NCBI RefSeq assembly: GCF_015624485.1
Contig: NZ_CP061378.1
Location: 3,844,001-3,908,000 of the forward strand
Length of the DNA stretch: 64,000 nucleotides
Origin: Bradyrhizobium genosp. L
GTDB lineage: Bacteria > Pseudomonadota > Alphaproteobacteria > Rhizobiales > Xanthobacteraceae
Direction of reading: 5' to 3'
The notes beneath the pieces were generated by a model. That model saw only the letters and a list, made by a program, of their open reading frames with translations, was not told where the DNA came from and ran no database searches. Position 1 is the first letter of the stretch. The number at the start of each line of letters is the position of its first letter. Of the stretch, positions 28,125-37,700 are shown one piece after another. Position numbers and translations under genes: made by a program.

Positions 28125-29507
28125 ATGCGTGGGGTGAAGGTTGTCACCGCGGCTGCGACAGCGGTCCTTCTGTTGGCTGCAATGGGCCCGTCGCCCGTGC
28201 TGGCCGATACGATCGAGGCCGCGCTGGTGCGTGCCTACCAGAATAATCCTCAGCTGAACGCCCAGCGCGCGCAGGTGCGGGCGACTGACGAAAACGTTCC
28301 GCAAGCGCTCTCGGGCTACCGTCCGACGGCTAAGCTGACCGTGAGCGGCGGATATCAATACACCGACGAGCAATTGAGCGCGAATACCGCTCCGATCCAT
28401 GGTACCCAGAATCCGGCCCAAGCGGCCCTGACGGTGAACCAGTCGCTGTACAACGCGCAGACGCCGCAAAAGGTGCGCGCCGCCGAAAGCCAGGTCTCGT
28501 CGGCACGCGAGGGACTGCGCGTGCTCGAGCAGACCGTGATCCTGAACGCGGCCACGATCTACATGGACTATCTACGCGACGCCGCGATTGTCGAGGTCCA
28601 GCGCAGCAACACCCGCGTGCTGGAGCAGACGCTGAAGCAGACCCAGGACCGCTTCAATGTCGGCGAGGTGACGCGCACCGACGTCGCGCAATCCGAGGCG
28701 CAGCTTGCGGCAGGCCGAACTCAGCAACTGCAAGCGGAATCGCAGCTCACCACGACGCGGTCGAACTTCCGCCGCATCATCGGCAATGAGCCGCAGAACC
28801 TGGCACCGGGCTCGCCGGTCGACCGCTACTTGCCGGCGTCACTGGCCTCCGCGGTCGAGCTCAGCCTGACCGAGAACCCGAACGTCACCTCCGCGATGTT
28901 CGGCGTCGATATCAATTTCCTGCAGACCAAAGTCGCCGAGGGTGCGCTGCTGCCGAGCGTCGGGTTGCAGGCGACGGTGAGCGAAGGCTACCAAACGCAG
29001 TTGTCGGTCAACCGCCTCTTCAATGCGGCCGCCAACGTTCAGCTGTCGGTGCCGATCTATGCGGGCGGTGCCGAGTACTCGCTGATCCGGCAGTCCAAGG
29101 AGTCGTTGGCCCAGCAGCGTCTCGTTCTGGAGCAAACGCGCGATCAGGCGCGCGCCAACGTCGTCACTGTCTGGGGTCAGCTGGTCGCCGGCAAGGCGCA
29201 GGTGATCTCGGCGCAGTCGCAGGTCACCGCATCCGAGATCGCGCTCAACGGCGTGCGCGAGGAAGCCAAGGCCGGCCAGCGCACCACGCTCGACGTGCTC
29301 AACGCGCAGCAGTCGCTGGTCAATGCCCGCAACGCGCTGGTCACGGCGCAGCACGACCGCGTCGTCGCCTCCTATAACGTGCTCAACGCCATCGGCCGGC
29401 TGTCGCCGACGGTGATGGGCCTGAAGACCAACGTCTACGATCCGAGCGTGCACTACCACCAGATTCGTGACAGCTGGGCCGGCGTGCGCACGCCGGACGG
29501 CCGCTAA
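28125..29507 (+). CDS. tolC: TolC family outer-membrane export channel
   Basis: A 460-residue TolC homologue with signal peptide (hydrophobic about residues 6-24, cleavage after VLA). Both structural repeats are present: ALVRAYQNNPQLNAQRAQVR with RFNVGEVTRTDVAQSEAQLA, and LPSVGLQATVSEGYQTQ with EEAKAGQRTTLDVLNAQQSL. TolC trimers span the outer membrane and periplasm and serve type I secretion and efflux systems. ATG 28125 was chosen; TTG 28119 and GTG 28134 are close alternatives. The position between pcm-like and popZ/valS is shared with Caulobacter, as I recall. It is unrelated in sequence class to the NodT-type factor at 8.3 kb. Confidence 0.92.
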   Translation: MRGVKVVTAAATAVLLLAAMGPSPVLADTIEAALVRAYQNNPQLNAQRAQVRATDENVPQALSGYRPTAKLTVSGGYQYTDEQLSANTAPIHGTQNPAQAALTVNQSLYNAQTPQKVRAAESQVSSAREGLRVLEQTVILNAATIYMDYLRDAAIVEVQRSNTRVLEQTLKQTQDRFNVGEVTRTDVAQSEAQLAAGRTQQLQAESQLTTTRSNFRRIIGNEPQNLAPGSPVDRYLPASLASAVELSLTENPNVTSAMFGVDINFLQTKVAEGALLPSVGLQATVSEGYQTQLSVNRLFNAAANVQLSVPIYAGGAEYSLIRQSKESLAQQRLVLEQTRDQARANVVTVWGQLVAGKAQVISAQSQVTASEIALNGVREEAKAGQRTTLDVLNAQQSLVNARNALVTAQHDRVVASYNVLNAIGRLSPTVMGLKTNVYDPSVHYHQIRDSWAGVRTPDGR

Positions 29508-29922
29508 CCGCGAACACCGTCGCGCTTCAGCTCTTGAGTGAAGCATGATCGTCTCGGAAGAGTGCGTCGCACTTTTCCGGATCATGTCCTGACCGCCACA
29601 TCAACGTCGCTTGTCGTACTTAAGTTTGTGGTCCTTGAGTCAATCAGGGCCACAAACGCCGTGCGTTTGCTTGCAATCGATAATTGCCCTGACATACCGT
29701 TTTGTCGGGCAGAAAAGCGATTCGCGGCAAGGCCAATGCCATCGCGCGGCGCAACGAACGGTTTGCTGCCGCAGTGTTGGGCGAGGCGAGGCCGCATGAA
29801 GCCTCTGGCGGGCTTGATCTGGGGACAAGTCGGGCGTGAGTGACGAAAAACTCTGCCCGCATCATCGGAACCGGCGAATCCTCACAGGCTTGATGTAAAA
29901 TAGTTTCGATGTGGAGTCGGAG
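29508..29922. other. Intergenic region tolC / popZ
   Basis: These 415 bp contain one short inverted repeat (29544-29586, listed separately) and a perfect 7-bp hairpin CAAACGC-CGT-GCGTTTG at 29653-29669. Open frames here have no ribosome sites or protein-like composition. The popZ promoter is presumably in the last 200 bp; I cannot place it. Confidence 0.4.
29544..29586. repeat. Short dispersed inverted repeat, CATGATC type
   Basis: CATGATCGTCTCGGAA at the left is matched by TTTTCCGGATCATG at the right as an imperfect inverted repeat. Elements of the form 'catgatc..cggaaa..ccggatcatg' recur in Bradyrhizobium and Rhodopseudomonas intergenic regions, from general knowledge. It lies just after tolC and may act as a terminator or RNA-stabilising hairpin. 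Confidence 0.6.
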
Positions 29923-30705
29923 ATGACGCAACCTGCGAAGGTCCAAGAGCCCTCGATGGAGGAGATTCTGGCGTCGATCCGTCGCATCATTGCCGACGAC
30001 GAGGCAAAGCCGGCGGCTGCCGAGAAGTCGGCGCCTGCCGCTGCTGCACCGCCGCCGCCCAAGGTCGAGCCGCCGCAGGCTCCAGCCAAGCCCGCGATGA
30101 AGAGCCCGCCGCCCGCGCCGGCACCGGCCGCCAAGGCGGCTGCGCCCGCGCCGAAGCCGGCGCCGGCTGCACCGGCCGCTGCCGCCAGCAACAGCCAGGA
30201 CGATATCGATTCCCTTCTGGCGAGCCTCGATGAGGCGACGCCGGCCTCCGAGATCAGGCCGCCGCAGCCGGACGGCGACGTGTTCGAGCTGACCGACGAG
30301 ATGGCGCTGCCGGAACCGGCTGCTCCCTCGTTCCGCAAGGTCGATCCGCAGGACGATGTCGAGTTCACCGACCCGTCGGCACGGGGCCGGTCGCAGGCCC
30401 AGGAACGAAGCCAGGAGCCGAGCCGAGAACCGAGCCGCGACCCATTCCGGGAGCCTGTGCGCGAGCCGCCGGCGATCGAGACGGCTCCGATGCAGCCGAT
30501 CATCTCGGGAACCACGATGCGGGCGGTGGAATCCGCCTTCAACTCCCTGGCCAACACCGTCCTCAGCAACAATGCGCGGACGCTGGAGGACCTGGTCAAG
30601 GAAATGCTGCGGCCGATGCTGAAAAACTGGCTGGATGACAACCTGCCGGGCTTGGTCGAGCGGATCGTCAAGGCCGAGATCGAGCGGGTCTCCCGCGGGC
30701 GGTAG
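29923..30705 (+). CDS. popZ: Polar organizing protein PopZ-like (DUF2497)
   Basis: A 260-residue protein with the three-part PopZ architecture. A conserved N-terminal helix (EPSMEEILASIRRIIADDE, about residues 9-27) is followed by a long Pro/Ala/Lys then acidic disordered spacer. The C-terminal oligomerisation region is LEDLVKEMLRPMLKNWLDDN and ERIVKAEIERV. In Caulobacter PopZ forms the polar matrix that anchors the ParB-parS centromere and recruits cell-cycle kinases. The spacer here also has repeated Arg/Glu/Pro/Ser stretches (ERSQEPSREPSRDPFREP). ATG 29923 was preferred to GTG 29911. It lies upstream of valS, as in other alphaproteobacteria. Confidence 0.87.
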   Translation: MTQPAKVQEPSMEEILASIRRIIADDEAKPAAAEKSAPAAAAPPPPKVEPPQAPAKPAMKSPPPAPAPAAKAAAPAPKPAPAAPAAAASNSQDDIDSLLASLDEATPASEIRPPQPDGDVFELTDEMALPEPAAPSFRKVDPQDDVEFTDPSARGRSQAQERSQEPSREPSRDPFREPVREPPAIETAPMQPIISGTTMRAVESAFNSLANTVLSNNARTLEDLVKEMLRPMLKNWLDDNLPGLVERIVKAEIERVSRGR

Positions 30706-30826
30706 GGCGCTAGCCCTCATTCAGCCACCCCAAATTGCCCTAATCGCGCCTCCCGCGCGCCAGTCCGGTTGACTTGGTGCGTTCGGACGGCTTTCTAGCC
30801 TTTCCACATCCCCATATTGCATTGCC

Positions 30827-33694
30827 ATGATCGAGAAAAACTACCAGCCCGCCGATATCGAGAGCCGGATCTCCCAGACCTGGGAGCAGAGCGGCGCGTT
30901 CAAGGCCGGCCGGCCTGAGCGCAAGGACGCCGCGCCGTTCACGATCGTGATCCCGCCGCCCAACGTCACCGGCTCGCTGCATATGGGCCACGCGCTCAAC
31001 AACACGCTGCAGGACATCCTGTGCCGGTTCGAGCGGATGCGCGGCCGCGACGTGCTGTGGCAGCCCGGCACCGACCATGCCGGCATCGCGACCCAGATGG
31101 TGGTCGAGCGGCAGCTGATGGAACGGCAGGAGCCGGGCCGGCGCGACATGGGCCGCGCCAAGTTCCTCGAACGGGTCTGGCAGTGGAAGGCCGAGAGCGG
31201 CGGCACCATCGTCAACCAGCTCAAGCGTCTCGGCGCCTCCTGCGACTGGTCGCGCGAACGCTTCACGATGGACGAGGGCTTGTCGCGCGCCGTCGTGAAA
31301 GTGTTCGTCGAGCTGCACCGCGAGGGCCTGATCTACAAGGACAAGCGGCTGGTCAACTGGGACCCGAAGCTGCTCACCGCGATCTCCGACCTCGAGGTGC
31401 AGCAGGTCGAGGTCAAGGGTCATCTCTGGTACCTGCGCTATCCGATCGAGGGCCGGACGTTCAATCCCGAGGATCCAAAATCATTCATCGTGGTCGCGAC
31501 GACGCGCCCCGAGACGATGCTGGGCGATACCGCGGTGGCCGTGCATCCGGACGACGAGCGCTACACCGATCTGGTCGGCAAGCACGTCATCCTGCCGCTG
31601 ATCGGCCGCAAGATTCCGATCGTCGCCGACGATTACTCCGACCCGGAGAAGGGCTCGGGCGCCGTGAAGATCACGCCGGCGCACGATTTCAACGATTTCG
31701 AGGTCGGCAAGCGCCACGGCTTGCCGCAGATCAGCGTGCTCGATCAGGAGGGCTGCCTCACCCTGGTCGGCAACGAGGATTATCTACGCGGCCTGCCTGA
31801 AGGCGCGGATGAATTCGCCGCGGAGTTCGACAAGATCGAGCGCTTCGCCGCGCGCAAGAAGATCGTGGCTCGGCTCGAGGAGTTCGGTTTCCTGGAGCGG
31901 ATCGAGCCCAACACCCACATGGTGCCGCATGGCGACCGCTCCGGCGTCGTGATCGAGCCGTATCTGACCGACCAATGGTATGTCGACGCCAAGACGCTGG
32001 CGCAGCCGGCGATGGCGGCGGTGCGCTCGGGCGAAACCACCTTTGTTCCGAAGAACTGGGAAAAGACCTATTTCGAGTGGATGGAGAACATCCAGCCCTG
32101 GTGCATCTCGCGCCAGCTCTGGTGGGGCCATCAAATTCCCGCCTGGTACGGCCCCGACGGCAAGGCCTTCGTCGCCGAAACCGAGGACGAGGCGGTCGCC
32201 AACGCGCTCGGCTATTACGTCGAGCAGGAAGTCATCACGCCGGAGCAGGGCCATGACATGGCCACCGATCCCGCCAACCGTGAGGGCTTCATCGTCAGAG
32301 ACGAGGACGTGCTCGACACCTGGTTCTCCTCGGCGCTATGGCCATTCTCGACGCTGGGCTGGCCGGACGATGTCCCGGAGGTCGCGCGCTATTATCCGAC
32401 CAACACGCTGGTCACCGGCTTCGACATCATCTTCTTCTGGGTCGCCCGCATGATGATGATGGGCCTGCATTTCATGAAGCAGGCGCCGTTCTCGACCGTC
32501 TACATTCACCGTCTCGTCCGCGACGAGAAGGGCGCCAAGATGTCGAAGTCGAAGGGCAACGTCATCGACCCGCTGGGTGTGATCGACGACTTCGGCGCCG
32601 ACGCGCTGCGCTTCGCGCTGACCCGCGAGGCGGCGCAGGGCCACGACATCCGCCTGTCGCCGCATCTGGTCGAGACCAACCGCAATTTCGCGACCAAGTT
32701 CTGGAACGCCTGCCGCTTCGCCGAGATGAACGAATGCGTGACGCCTGACGGTTTCGACCCGAAGGGCGCCAAGGAAACGCTGAACCGCTGGATCGCGCAC
32801 GAGACCTCGCGCGCCACCCGCGAGGTGACCGAGGCGATCGAGGGCTATCGCTTCAACGATGCCGCCGGCGCGATCTATCGCTTCGTCTGGAACGTGTTCT
32901 GCGACTGGTATCTTGAGCTGGCAAAACCCGTGCTGATGGGCGAGGAGGGCGCGGCCAAGGCCGAGACCCGCGCCATGATTGCCTGGACGCGTGACGAGAT
33001 CCTCAAGCTGCTGCATCCGTTCATGCCCTTCATCTCCGAGGAATTGTGGGCGGTGACGGCGAAGCGCGACGGCCTGCTGGTGCTCGAATCCTGGCCACGC
33101 AAGGCCACCGCCATCACGCCCGAGCAGCTCGCCGAGATGGCGATGACCGGACCGAACGGCGAGATCATGCCGGCGGTGCTGATCTCACCGGACACCGACG
33201 ACTTCAGCGATCCCGCGGCCGAAGCCGAGATCGGCTGGGTGGTCGACCTCGTCACCGCGATGCGCTCGGTGAAGGCAGAGATGAACATCCCGCCCTCGAC
33301 GCTGACGCCGCTGGTGATCGCGGGTGCTTCCGCCGAGACGAAGGATCGCGCGCAGCGCTGGAACGACACCATCAAGCGGCTGGCGCGGCTGTCCGACATC
33401 TCGTTTGCCGATCATCCCCCGGAAGGCGCCGTGCAGCTCGTCGTCCGCGGCGAGGTCGTCGCATTGCCGCTCAAGGGCGTGATCGACCTGGCCGCCGAAC
33501 GGACGCGGCTGGAGAAGGAGCTCGGCAAGGCCGACGCCGACATCAAGCGGGTCGACGCCAAGCTTGCCAATGAGAAGTTCGTCGCCAACGCGCCCGAAGA
33601 GCTGGTCGAGGAAGAGAAGGACAAGCGCGAAGCGGCGCTGGAGCGCAAGGCCAAGATCCTGGAGGCGTTGGAGCGCCTGAAGAAAGCTTCGTGA
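30827..33694 (+). CDS. valS: Valyl-tRNA synthetase
   Basis: A 955-residue class I synthetase. The HIGH element is HMGH (residues 52-55, within PPPNVTGSLHMGH) and the KMSKS loop is GAKMSKSKGNVIDP (near residue 573). The editing (CP1) domain has TTRPETMLGDTAVAVHP, the anticodon domain follows, and a C-terminal coiled coil (ERTRLEKELGKADADIKRVD) is the ValRS tRNA-binding arm. It charges tRNA-Val and edits mischarged threonine. ATG 30827 fits the family start. It ends exactly adjacent to the convergent glycosylase gene with no intergenic base. Confidence 0.97.
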   Translation: MIEKNYQPADIESRISQTWEQSGAFKAGRPERKDAAPFTIVIPPPNVTGSLHMGHALNNTLQDILCRFERMRGRDVLWQPGTDHAGIATQMVVERQLMERQEPGRRDMGRAKFLERVWQWKAESGGTIVNQLKRLGASCDWSRERFTMDEGLSRAVVKVFVELHREGLIYKDKRLVNWDPKLLTAISDLEVQQVEVKGHLWYLRYPIEGRTFNPEDPKSFIVVATTRPETMLGDTAVAVHPDDERYTDLVGKHVILPLIGRKIPIVADDYSDPEKGSGAVKITPAHDFNDFEVGKRHGLPQISVLDQEGCLTLVGNEDYLRGLPEGADEFAAEFDKIERFAARKKIVARLEEFGFLERIEPNTHMVPHGDRSGVVIEPYLTDQWYVDAKTLAQPAMAAVRSGETTFVPKNWEKTYFEWMENIQPWCISRQLWWGHQIPAWYGPDGKAFVAETEDEAVANALGYYVEQEVITPEQGHDMATDPANREGFIVRDEDVLDTWFSSALWPFSTLGWPDDVPEVARYYPTNTLVTGFDIIFFWVARMMMMGLHFMKQAPFSTVYIHRLVRDEKGAKMSKSKGNVIDPLGVIDDFGADALRFALTREAAQGHDIRLSPHLVETNRNFATKFWNACRFAEMNECVTPDGFDPKGAKETLNRWIAHETSRATREVTEAIEGYRFNDAAGAIYRFVWNVFCDWYLELAKPVLMGEEGAAKAETRAMIAWTRDEILKLLHPFMPFISEELWAVTAKRDGLLVLESWPRKATAITPEQLAEMAMTGPNGEIMPAVLISPDTDDFSDPAAEAEIGWVVDLVTAMRSVKAEMNIPPSTLTPLVIAGASAETKDRAQRWNDTIKRLARLSDISFADHPPEGAVQLVVRGEVVALPLKGVIDLAAERTRLEKELGKADADIKRVDAKLANEKFVANAPEELVEEEKDKREAALERKAKILEALERLKKAS

Positions 33695-34306
33695 CTACTC
33701 CTCGAAGCGCTTACTCAGAAACTTCGATCCCTTCACCCCGTAGCGCCACGGCAGCTCGACGGCCTTGGTGATGCCGATCCGCACGCCGGTGGCGATTTCC
33801 GGCTTCTCGGTGCGGGCGTACAGCGCGATCGGCGGACGGTCGAGCGGCAGTTCGCTGTGGGCAATGGTGATGCCCAGCGCCTCGCAGAGCTTGCCCGGCC
33901 CCGAGCAGAGCGCCCGCGCATCGTCGAGCCCGCGCCGTCGCCGCATCGCCGCGAGGCCGTGGGTCGGCTCCAGCGCGCGGATCAGCACCGCGCTGGCGGA
34001 GCCGGCTTCCTCGCAGACGAAATTGATGCACCAGTGGATGCCGTAGGAACGGTAGACATAGGAAAAGCCTGATGGCCCGAACATCACCTTGTTGCGCGGG
34101 GTCGGCCCGTTGAACGAATGCGCTGCCGGCTCGGTGTGATGATAGGCCTCGAGCTCGACGATGCGGCCGCCGACGCCGTTGACGAGGAAGGTCGCGCCGA
34201 TCAGGTCGGGCGCCACCTCATGGACGCTGCGGTCGAAGAACGACCGCTTCAGCGGCTTGCCGAGGCGAGGCGTCGTGGCCGTGGCCGATTTGGGTTTTTG
34301 AGCCAT
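33695..34306 (-). CDS. 3-methyladenine DNA glycosylase (AAG/MPG family)
   Basis: A 203-residue alkyladenine DNA glycosylase. The order is typical: [20 protein letters not shown], then [20 protein letters not shown] with the catalytic glutamate and nearby histidine, [20 protein letters not shown] with the DNA-intercalating tyrosine region, and [13 protein letters not shown]. It removes alkylated purines (3-methyladenine, hypoxanthine) to start base-excision repair. The stop codon directly abuts the valS stop on the other strand, so the two transcripts must overlap. ATG is at the complement of 34304-34306. Confidence 0.93.
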   Translation of the reverse strand: MAQKPKSATATTPRLGKPLKRSFFDRSVHEVAPDLIGATFLVNGVGGRIVELEAYHHTEPAAHSFNGPTPRNKVMFGPSGFSYVYRSYGIHWCINFVCEEAGSASAVLIRALEPTHGLAAMRRRRGLDDARALCSGPGKLCEALGITIAHSELPLDRPPIALYARTEKPEIATGVRIGITKAVELPWRYGVKGSKFLSKRFEE

Positions 34307-34439
34307 TATCAGGTGGGAATCGCGGCGGAACGGGCCCCGAGACTGCCAATATATTGGCTGATCTGCTAGGGTCGCATGGGCCGGGTTGCGAGCGGCGCCA
34401 ACACGGACTAGCTAAGGCCTCTCGCGACTTGCAGGCACC

Positions 34440-35399
34440 ATGGTCACCATCGTCGATACCATCTCCACGACCCCGCTGCGGCCCCGTCACCCCGAAAAGG
34501 TGAACCGGCCGGACGCCGTGTCGCCGCCGAAACCGGACTGGATCCGGGTCCGCGCGCCGAACACGCGCGGCTATGCGGACACGCGCCGGATCGTCAAGGA
34601 GAACGGCCTGGTCACGGTGTGCGAGGAGGCGGGCTGTCCGAACATCGGCGAGTGCTGGGACAAGAAGCACGCCACCTTCATGATCATGGGGGACACTTGC
34701 ACCCGCGCCTGCGCGTTCTGCAACGTCAAGACCGGCATGCCGACAACGCTCGAAGCGAGCGAGCCCGAATATGTCGCCGAGGCGACGTTCAAGCTCGGAC
34801 TGGCCCATGTGGTCGTGACCTCGGTCGACCGCGACGATCTCGCGGACGGCGGCGCCGAGCACTTTGCACAAACCATCCGCGCCATCCGCGCGCGCTGCCC
34901 GGCCACCACGATCGAGATCCTGACGCCGGACTTCTTGCGCAAGGAGGGCGCGCTGGAGCGGGTGGTCGCGGCTAAGCCCGACGTGTTCAACCACAATCTG
35001 GAGACGGTGCCGTCGCGCTATCTGACGGTGCGGCCCGGCGCACGCTATTTCCACTCGATCCGGCTGTTGCAGCGGGTCAAGGAGATGGACCCGACCATCT
35101 TCACCAAATCGGGCATCATGGTCGGCCTCGGCGAGGAACGGCACGAGGTGCTGCAGGTGATGGACGATCTGCGTTCGGCCGACGTCGATTTCCTGACCAT
35201 CGGCCAGTATCTGCAGCCGACCCGCAAGCATCACGCCGTGATGAGCTACGTGACGCCCGACGAGTTCGCCGGCTATGAACGTGTCGCTTACACCAAGGGC
35301 TTCCTGATGGTGTCGGCAAGCCCGTTGACCCGCTCGTCGCATCACGCCGGCGAGGACTTTGCCAAGCTGCAGGCGGCGCGCGTGGCGCACGGCGGCTAG
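34440..35399 (+). CDS. lipA: Lipoyl synthase
   Basis: A 319-residue radical-SAM enzyme that inserts two sulfurs into octanoyl-E2/GcvH. Both iron-sulfur cysteine sets are present: auxiliary cluster C61, C66, C72 ([12 protein letters not shown]) and the SAM-cluster motif C87, C91, C94 (CTRACAFC). [17 protein letters not shown] and [14 protein letters not shown] are also family blocks, and the C-terminal [10 protein letters not shown] carries the conserved serine. ATG 34440 is well placed. It is followed within 50 bp by a P-loop gene and a COQ10-like gene, so the three may be co-transcribed. Confidence 0.97.
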   Translation: MVTIVDTISTTPLRPRHPEKVNRPDAVSPPKPDWIRVRAPNTRGYADTRRIVKENGLVTVCEEAGCPNIGECWDKKHATFMIMGDTCTRACAFCNVKTGMPTTLEASEPEYVAEATFKLGLAHVVVTSVDRDDLADGGAEHFAQTIRAIRARCPATTIEILTPDFLRKEGALERVVAAKPDVFNHNLETVPSRYLTVRPGARYFHSIRLLQRVKEMDPTIFTKSGIMVGLGEERHEVLQVMDDLRSADVDFLTIGQYLQPTRKHHAVMSYVTPDEFAGYERVAYTKGFLMVSASPLTRSSHHAGEDFAKLQAARVAHGG

Positions 35400-35445
35400 C
35401 CGCCGGCGGCGAACCGCGTCGCCTTATTGAACCTCGGACCGATCA

Positions 35446-35985
35446 ATGCAACGCGTTCTGGTGATGGGATCGTCGGGATCCGGCAAGTCCACCTTTGCCC
35501 GACGACTGTCCGGCATCACCGGACTTCCGACCGTGTCGATCGACGCGCTGTTCTGGAAACCCGGCTGGGTCGAATCCGATCGCGACGAGTTCCGGCAGCG
35601 CATGATCGAGGTGACGGAACAGCCGCGCTGGATCATGGACGGCAATTACACGCGGCATGGCGCGGGCGAGCTGCGCCGGAAGCTTGCCGACACGATCATC
35701 TGGTTCGACCTGTCGCGCGCGGCCTGCATGTGCGGCATCCTCGGCCGGATCGCGAAGAGCTACGGCCAGGTCCGGCCCGAGATGGCCGCGGGTTGCCCGG
35801 AGAAGATCGATCTCGAATTCTTCCGCTATGTCTGGACCTACCGGCAGCAGCAGCGCCCGACGCTGCTCGCATATTTCGAGGGGCTGCGCCCCGATCAATC
35901 CCTGATCTGCTTCACCGCACGGAAGCAGGCGGACAACTACCTGAAGGCGCTCGCACCCCGGCAAAACCGTGCGAGTATCCACTGA
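35446..35985 (+). CDS. P-loop adenylate-kinase-like protein (FlaR-like)
   Basis: A 179-residue small P-loop protein. Walker A is MGSSGSGKSTFARRL at the N-terminus, followed by DALFWKPGW and WIMDGNYTRHG. This pattern belongs to the group often annotated as DNA topology modulation protein FlaR or AAA adenylate kinase-like. IIWFDLSRAACMCGILGRI may be the Walker B strand with a helix. Substrate is unknown; a nucleotide or small-metabolite kinase role is the cautious reading. Its stop overlaps the start of the next gene (TGATG), suggesting coupling. Confidence 0.8.
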   Translation: MQRVLVMGSSGSGKSTFARRLSGITGLPTVSIDALFWKPGWVESDRDEFRQRMIEVTEQPRWIMDGNYTRHGAGELRRKLADTIIWFDLSRAACMCGILGRIAKSYGQVRPEMAAGCPEKIDLEFFRYVWTYRQQQRPTLLAYFEGLRPDQSLICFTARKQADNYLKALAPRQNRASIH

Positions 35986-36452
35986 TGCCACGATTCTCCA
36001 GCAAGAAGCGGGTGCGCCACGCCGCCGCGCAGATGTTCGATCTGGTCGCCGATGTCGAGCGCTATCCGGAATTCGTGCCGCTGTGCCAGTCGCTGAAGAT
36101 CCGCCAGCGCACCCCGAAGGATGACGGCACCGAGATCGTTGTCGCCGACATGACGGTGTCGTTCAAGCTGGTGCGGGAGACCTTCACCAGCAAGGTGACG
36201 CTCGACCGGCCCAATCTGAAGATCCTGGTCGAATATCTGCGCGGCCCCTTCAGCAACATGGAGAATCGCTGGAGCTTCGAGCCGAAGTCGGACACCGAGT
36301 GCGATGTCGGCTTCTTCCTGAGCTATGAATTCAAGAGCCGGATGCTCGCGATGCTGATGGGCTCGATGTTCGACGCCGCATTCTCGCGCTTCGCCGCTGC
36401 GTTCGAGAAGCGGGCGGACCAGGTCTACGGGAAGCCGGCCGCGTCGACTTAG
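35985..36452 (+). CDS. RatA/COQ10-type START-domain protein
   Basis: A 155-residue polyketide-cyclase/START-domain protein. The start PRFSSKKRVRHAAAQMFDLV and VERYPEFVPLCQSLKIRQR are the standard opening of the family that includes mitochondrial COQ10 and bacterial RatA. The later GPFSNMENRWSFEP and FFLSYEFKSRMLAMLMG are also typical. Yeast COQ10 binds coenzyme Q and helps its delivery; the E. coli homologue was described as a toxin on ribosomes. In alphaproteobacteria a lipid/quinone-binding role is more likely by relation to the mitochondrial protein. It follows lipA and a P-loop gene. Confidence 0.88.
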   Translation: MPRFSSKKRVRHAAAQMFDLVADVERYPEFVPLCQSLKIRQRTPKDDGTEIVVADMTVSFKLVRETFTSKVTLDRPNLKILVEYLRGPFSNMENRWSFEPKSDTECDVGFFLSYEFKSRMLAMLMGSMFDAAFSRFAAAFEKRADQVYGKPAAST

Positions 36453-36465
36453 CAAGTCCTCTCGT

Positions 36466-36555
36466 CGTCATGGCCGGGCTTGTCCCGGCCATCCACGTCT
36501 GTTGTGCCACGCTGCCGGAGAGACGTGGATGCCCGGCGCAAGGCCGGGCATAACG
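36466..36555. repeat. Dispersed palindromic repeat, GGCCGGGCTTGTCCCGGCC type
   Basis: CGTCATGGCCGGGCTTGTCC with CCACGTCT on the left is mirrored by AGACGTGG and GCCGGGCATAACG on the right. This is another intergenic repeat class that I associate with Bradyrhizobium genomes. It lies in the convergent gap between the COQ10-like gene and the BA14K-like gene. Confidence 0.7.
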
Positions 36556-36574
36556 GATAGATGAGAAAGCTGCC

Positions 36575-36952
36575 TTACGGGCAGGAACGGCGCACGCCGC
36601 CCGCCGCGAGGTAGGTGCCCGAATTGGGATCGTAGGAACGGAAGCGCTGCGAGCAATAGGCGTCGTTGTTGGCCTTGGCCTGGCTGGCCGCGATCGCGCC
36701 GCCGATGATGGCGCCGACCGCGAGGCCGCCGATCAGCGCACCGGCACCACCGCCGCCGCCACCATGCCGATACCCGCCGCGGTAGCCGCCGCCGCGATAG
36801 CCGCCATGGCCGTGATATTGCACCTGCTGCACGGATGTCGGCCGATCCTGCAATGGCATGGGTGCGAGCGGCGCGGCAAAGGATGGGGCAATCGTCGACA
36901 GTGCCATGGCGCCCGAGGTGACGGCGGCCACGACTAAAGTTCCCAACTTCAT
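36575..36952 (-). CDS. Exported glycine-rich BA14K-like protein
   Basis: A 125-residue protein with a Sec signal (MKLGTLVVAAVTSGAMALST, cleavage near FAAP). It has a Gly/His/Tyr/Arg segment with repeated YRGG units, a glycine-zipper hydrophobic stretch (GALIGGLAVGAIIGGAIAAS) and a C-terminal YCSQRFRSYDPNSGTYL block. That ending is the hallmark of the BA14K family, named from a Brucella immunoreactive protein. ATG at 36950-36952 has AAGGAGA about 7 bases upstream. Probably periplasmic or membrane-associated through the zipper; function unknown. Confidence 0.82.
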   Translation of the reverse strand: MKLGTLVVAAVTSGAMALSTIAPSFAAPLAPMPLQDRPTSVQQVQYHGHGGYRGGGYRGGYRHGGGGGGAGALIGGLAVGAIIGGAIAASQAKANNDAYCSQRFRSYDPNSGTYLAAGGVRRSCP

Positions 36953-37099
36953 CAATTTTCTCCTTGTTGTAGGGATTTATGCTGGGTGGGGACGACGATT
37001 GAAGCATCGGAAAGCGGCGAAGTCACGTTCTGCTCCGCCTGTGCGGGTGTCACATGGTCGCATTGACCGAAGGTGGCATCGGCAAAGCGACTCGGCGCT

Positions 37100-37699
37100 C
37101 TATCCGCGCGGCGGACGCCGGCGCTTTGCGGCGTGACTGCGCGGCGAACGCGCCACCCGTGGACGCAAGCGACTGACGGCCTCGCGGCGCGGCTTGGCCG
37201 CCTGCGGCGGTCGCGCCAATTCCATCAGCATGCGCAGCGCCTCGACCACCGAGCGCTGGCGCACCGCGCTGCGGCCGATCGCGCCGAAACGCTGCTCGCG
37301 ATGAATGATGCGGCCGTCGCGCGCGGCGACGGCGAAATGCACCAGCCCGACCGGCTTGCCCGGCGTCGCACCGCCGGGACCGGCGATGCCGGTGATGGAG
37401 ACCGCGAGATCGACGCCGGCCTTTTCCAGCGCGCCGATCGCCATCGCGGTCGCGGTCTCCTTGGAGACGGCGCCGAAGGTGTCGAGCGTTGCCGCCTTGA
37501 CGCCGAGCATCGCCCGCTTGGCCTCGTTGGAATAGGTGACGAAGCCGCGGTCGATCACGTCGGACGAGCCTGGGATGTCGGTCAGCGCGCCGGCGACCAG
37601 GCCGCCGGTGCAGGATTCGGCGGTCGCAACCGTCAGCTTGCGCATCCGGCACAGGTCGAGCAGCGCGCGGGAGAGGGCTCGAGCGTCGCTGCCGCCCAT
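37100..37699 (-). CDS. pncC: Nicotinamide-nucleotide amidase (CinA C-terminal type)
   Basis: A 199-residue protein made of a CinA C-terminal domain. The nucleophilic serine motif is TAESCTGGLVAGALTDIPGS, followed by RGFVTYSNEAKRAMLGV and TGIAGPGGATPGKPVGLVHF. This family deamidates NMN to nicotinate mononucleotide for NAD recycling. The protein lacks the N-terminal CinA (MocF) domain. A basic tail (about residues 165-199, Arg/Lys/Pro) extends beyond the domain. ATG at 37697-37699 begins one base after the ispDF stop, so the two genes are likely one transcript. Confidence 0.92.
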   Translation of the reverse strand: MGGSDARALSRALLDLCRMRKLTVATAESCTGGLVAGALTDIPGSSDVIDRGFVTYSNEAKRAMLGVKAATLDTFGAVSKETATAMAIGALEKAGVDLAVSITGIAGPGGATPGKPVGLVHFAVAARDGRIIHREQRFGAIGRSAVRQRSVVEALRMLMELARPPQAAKPRREAVSRLRPRVARSPRSHAAKRRRPPRG

Positions 37700-37700
37700 G

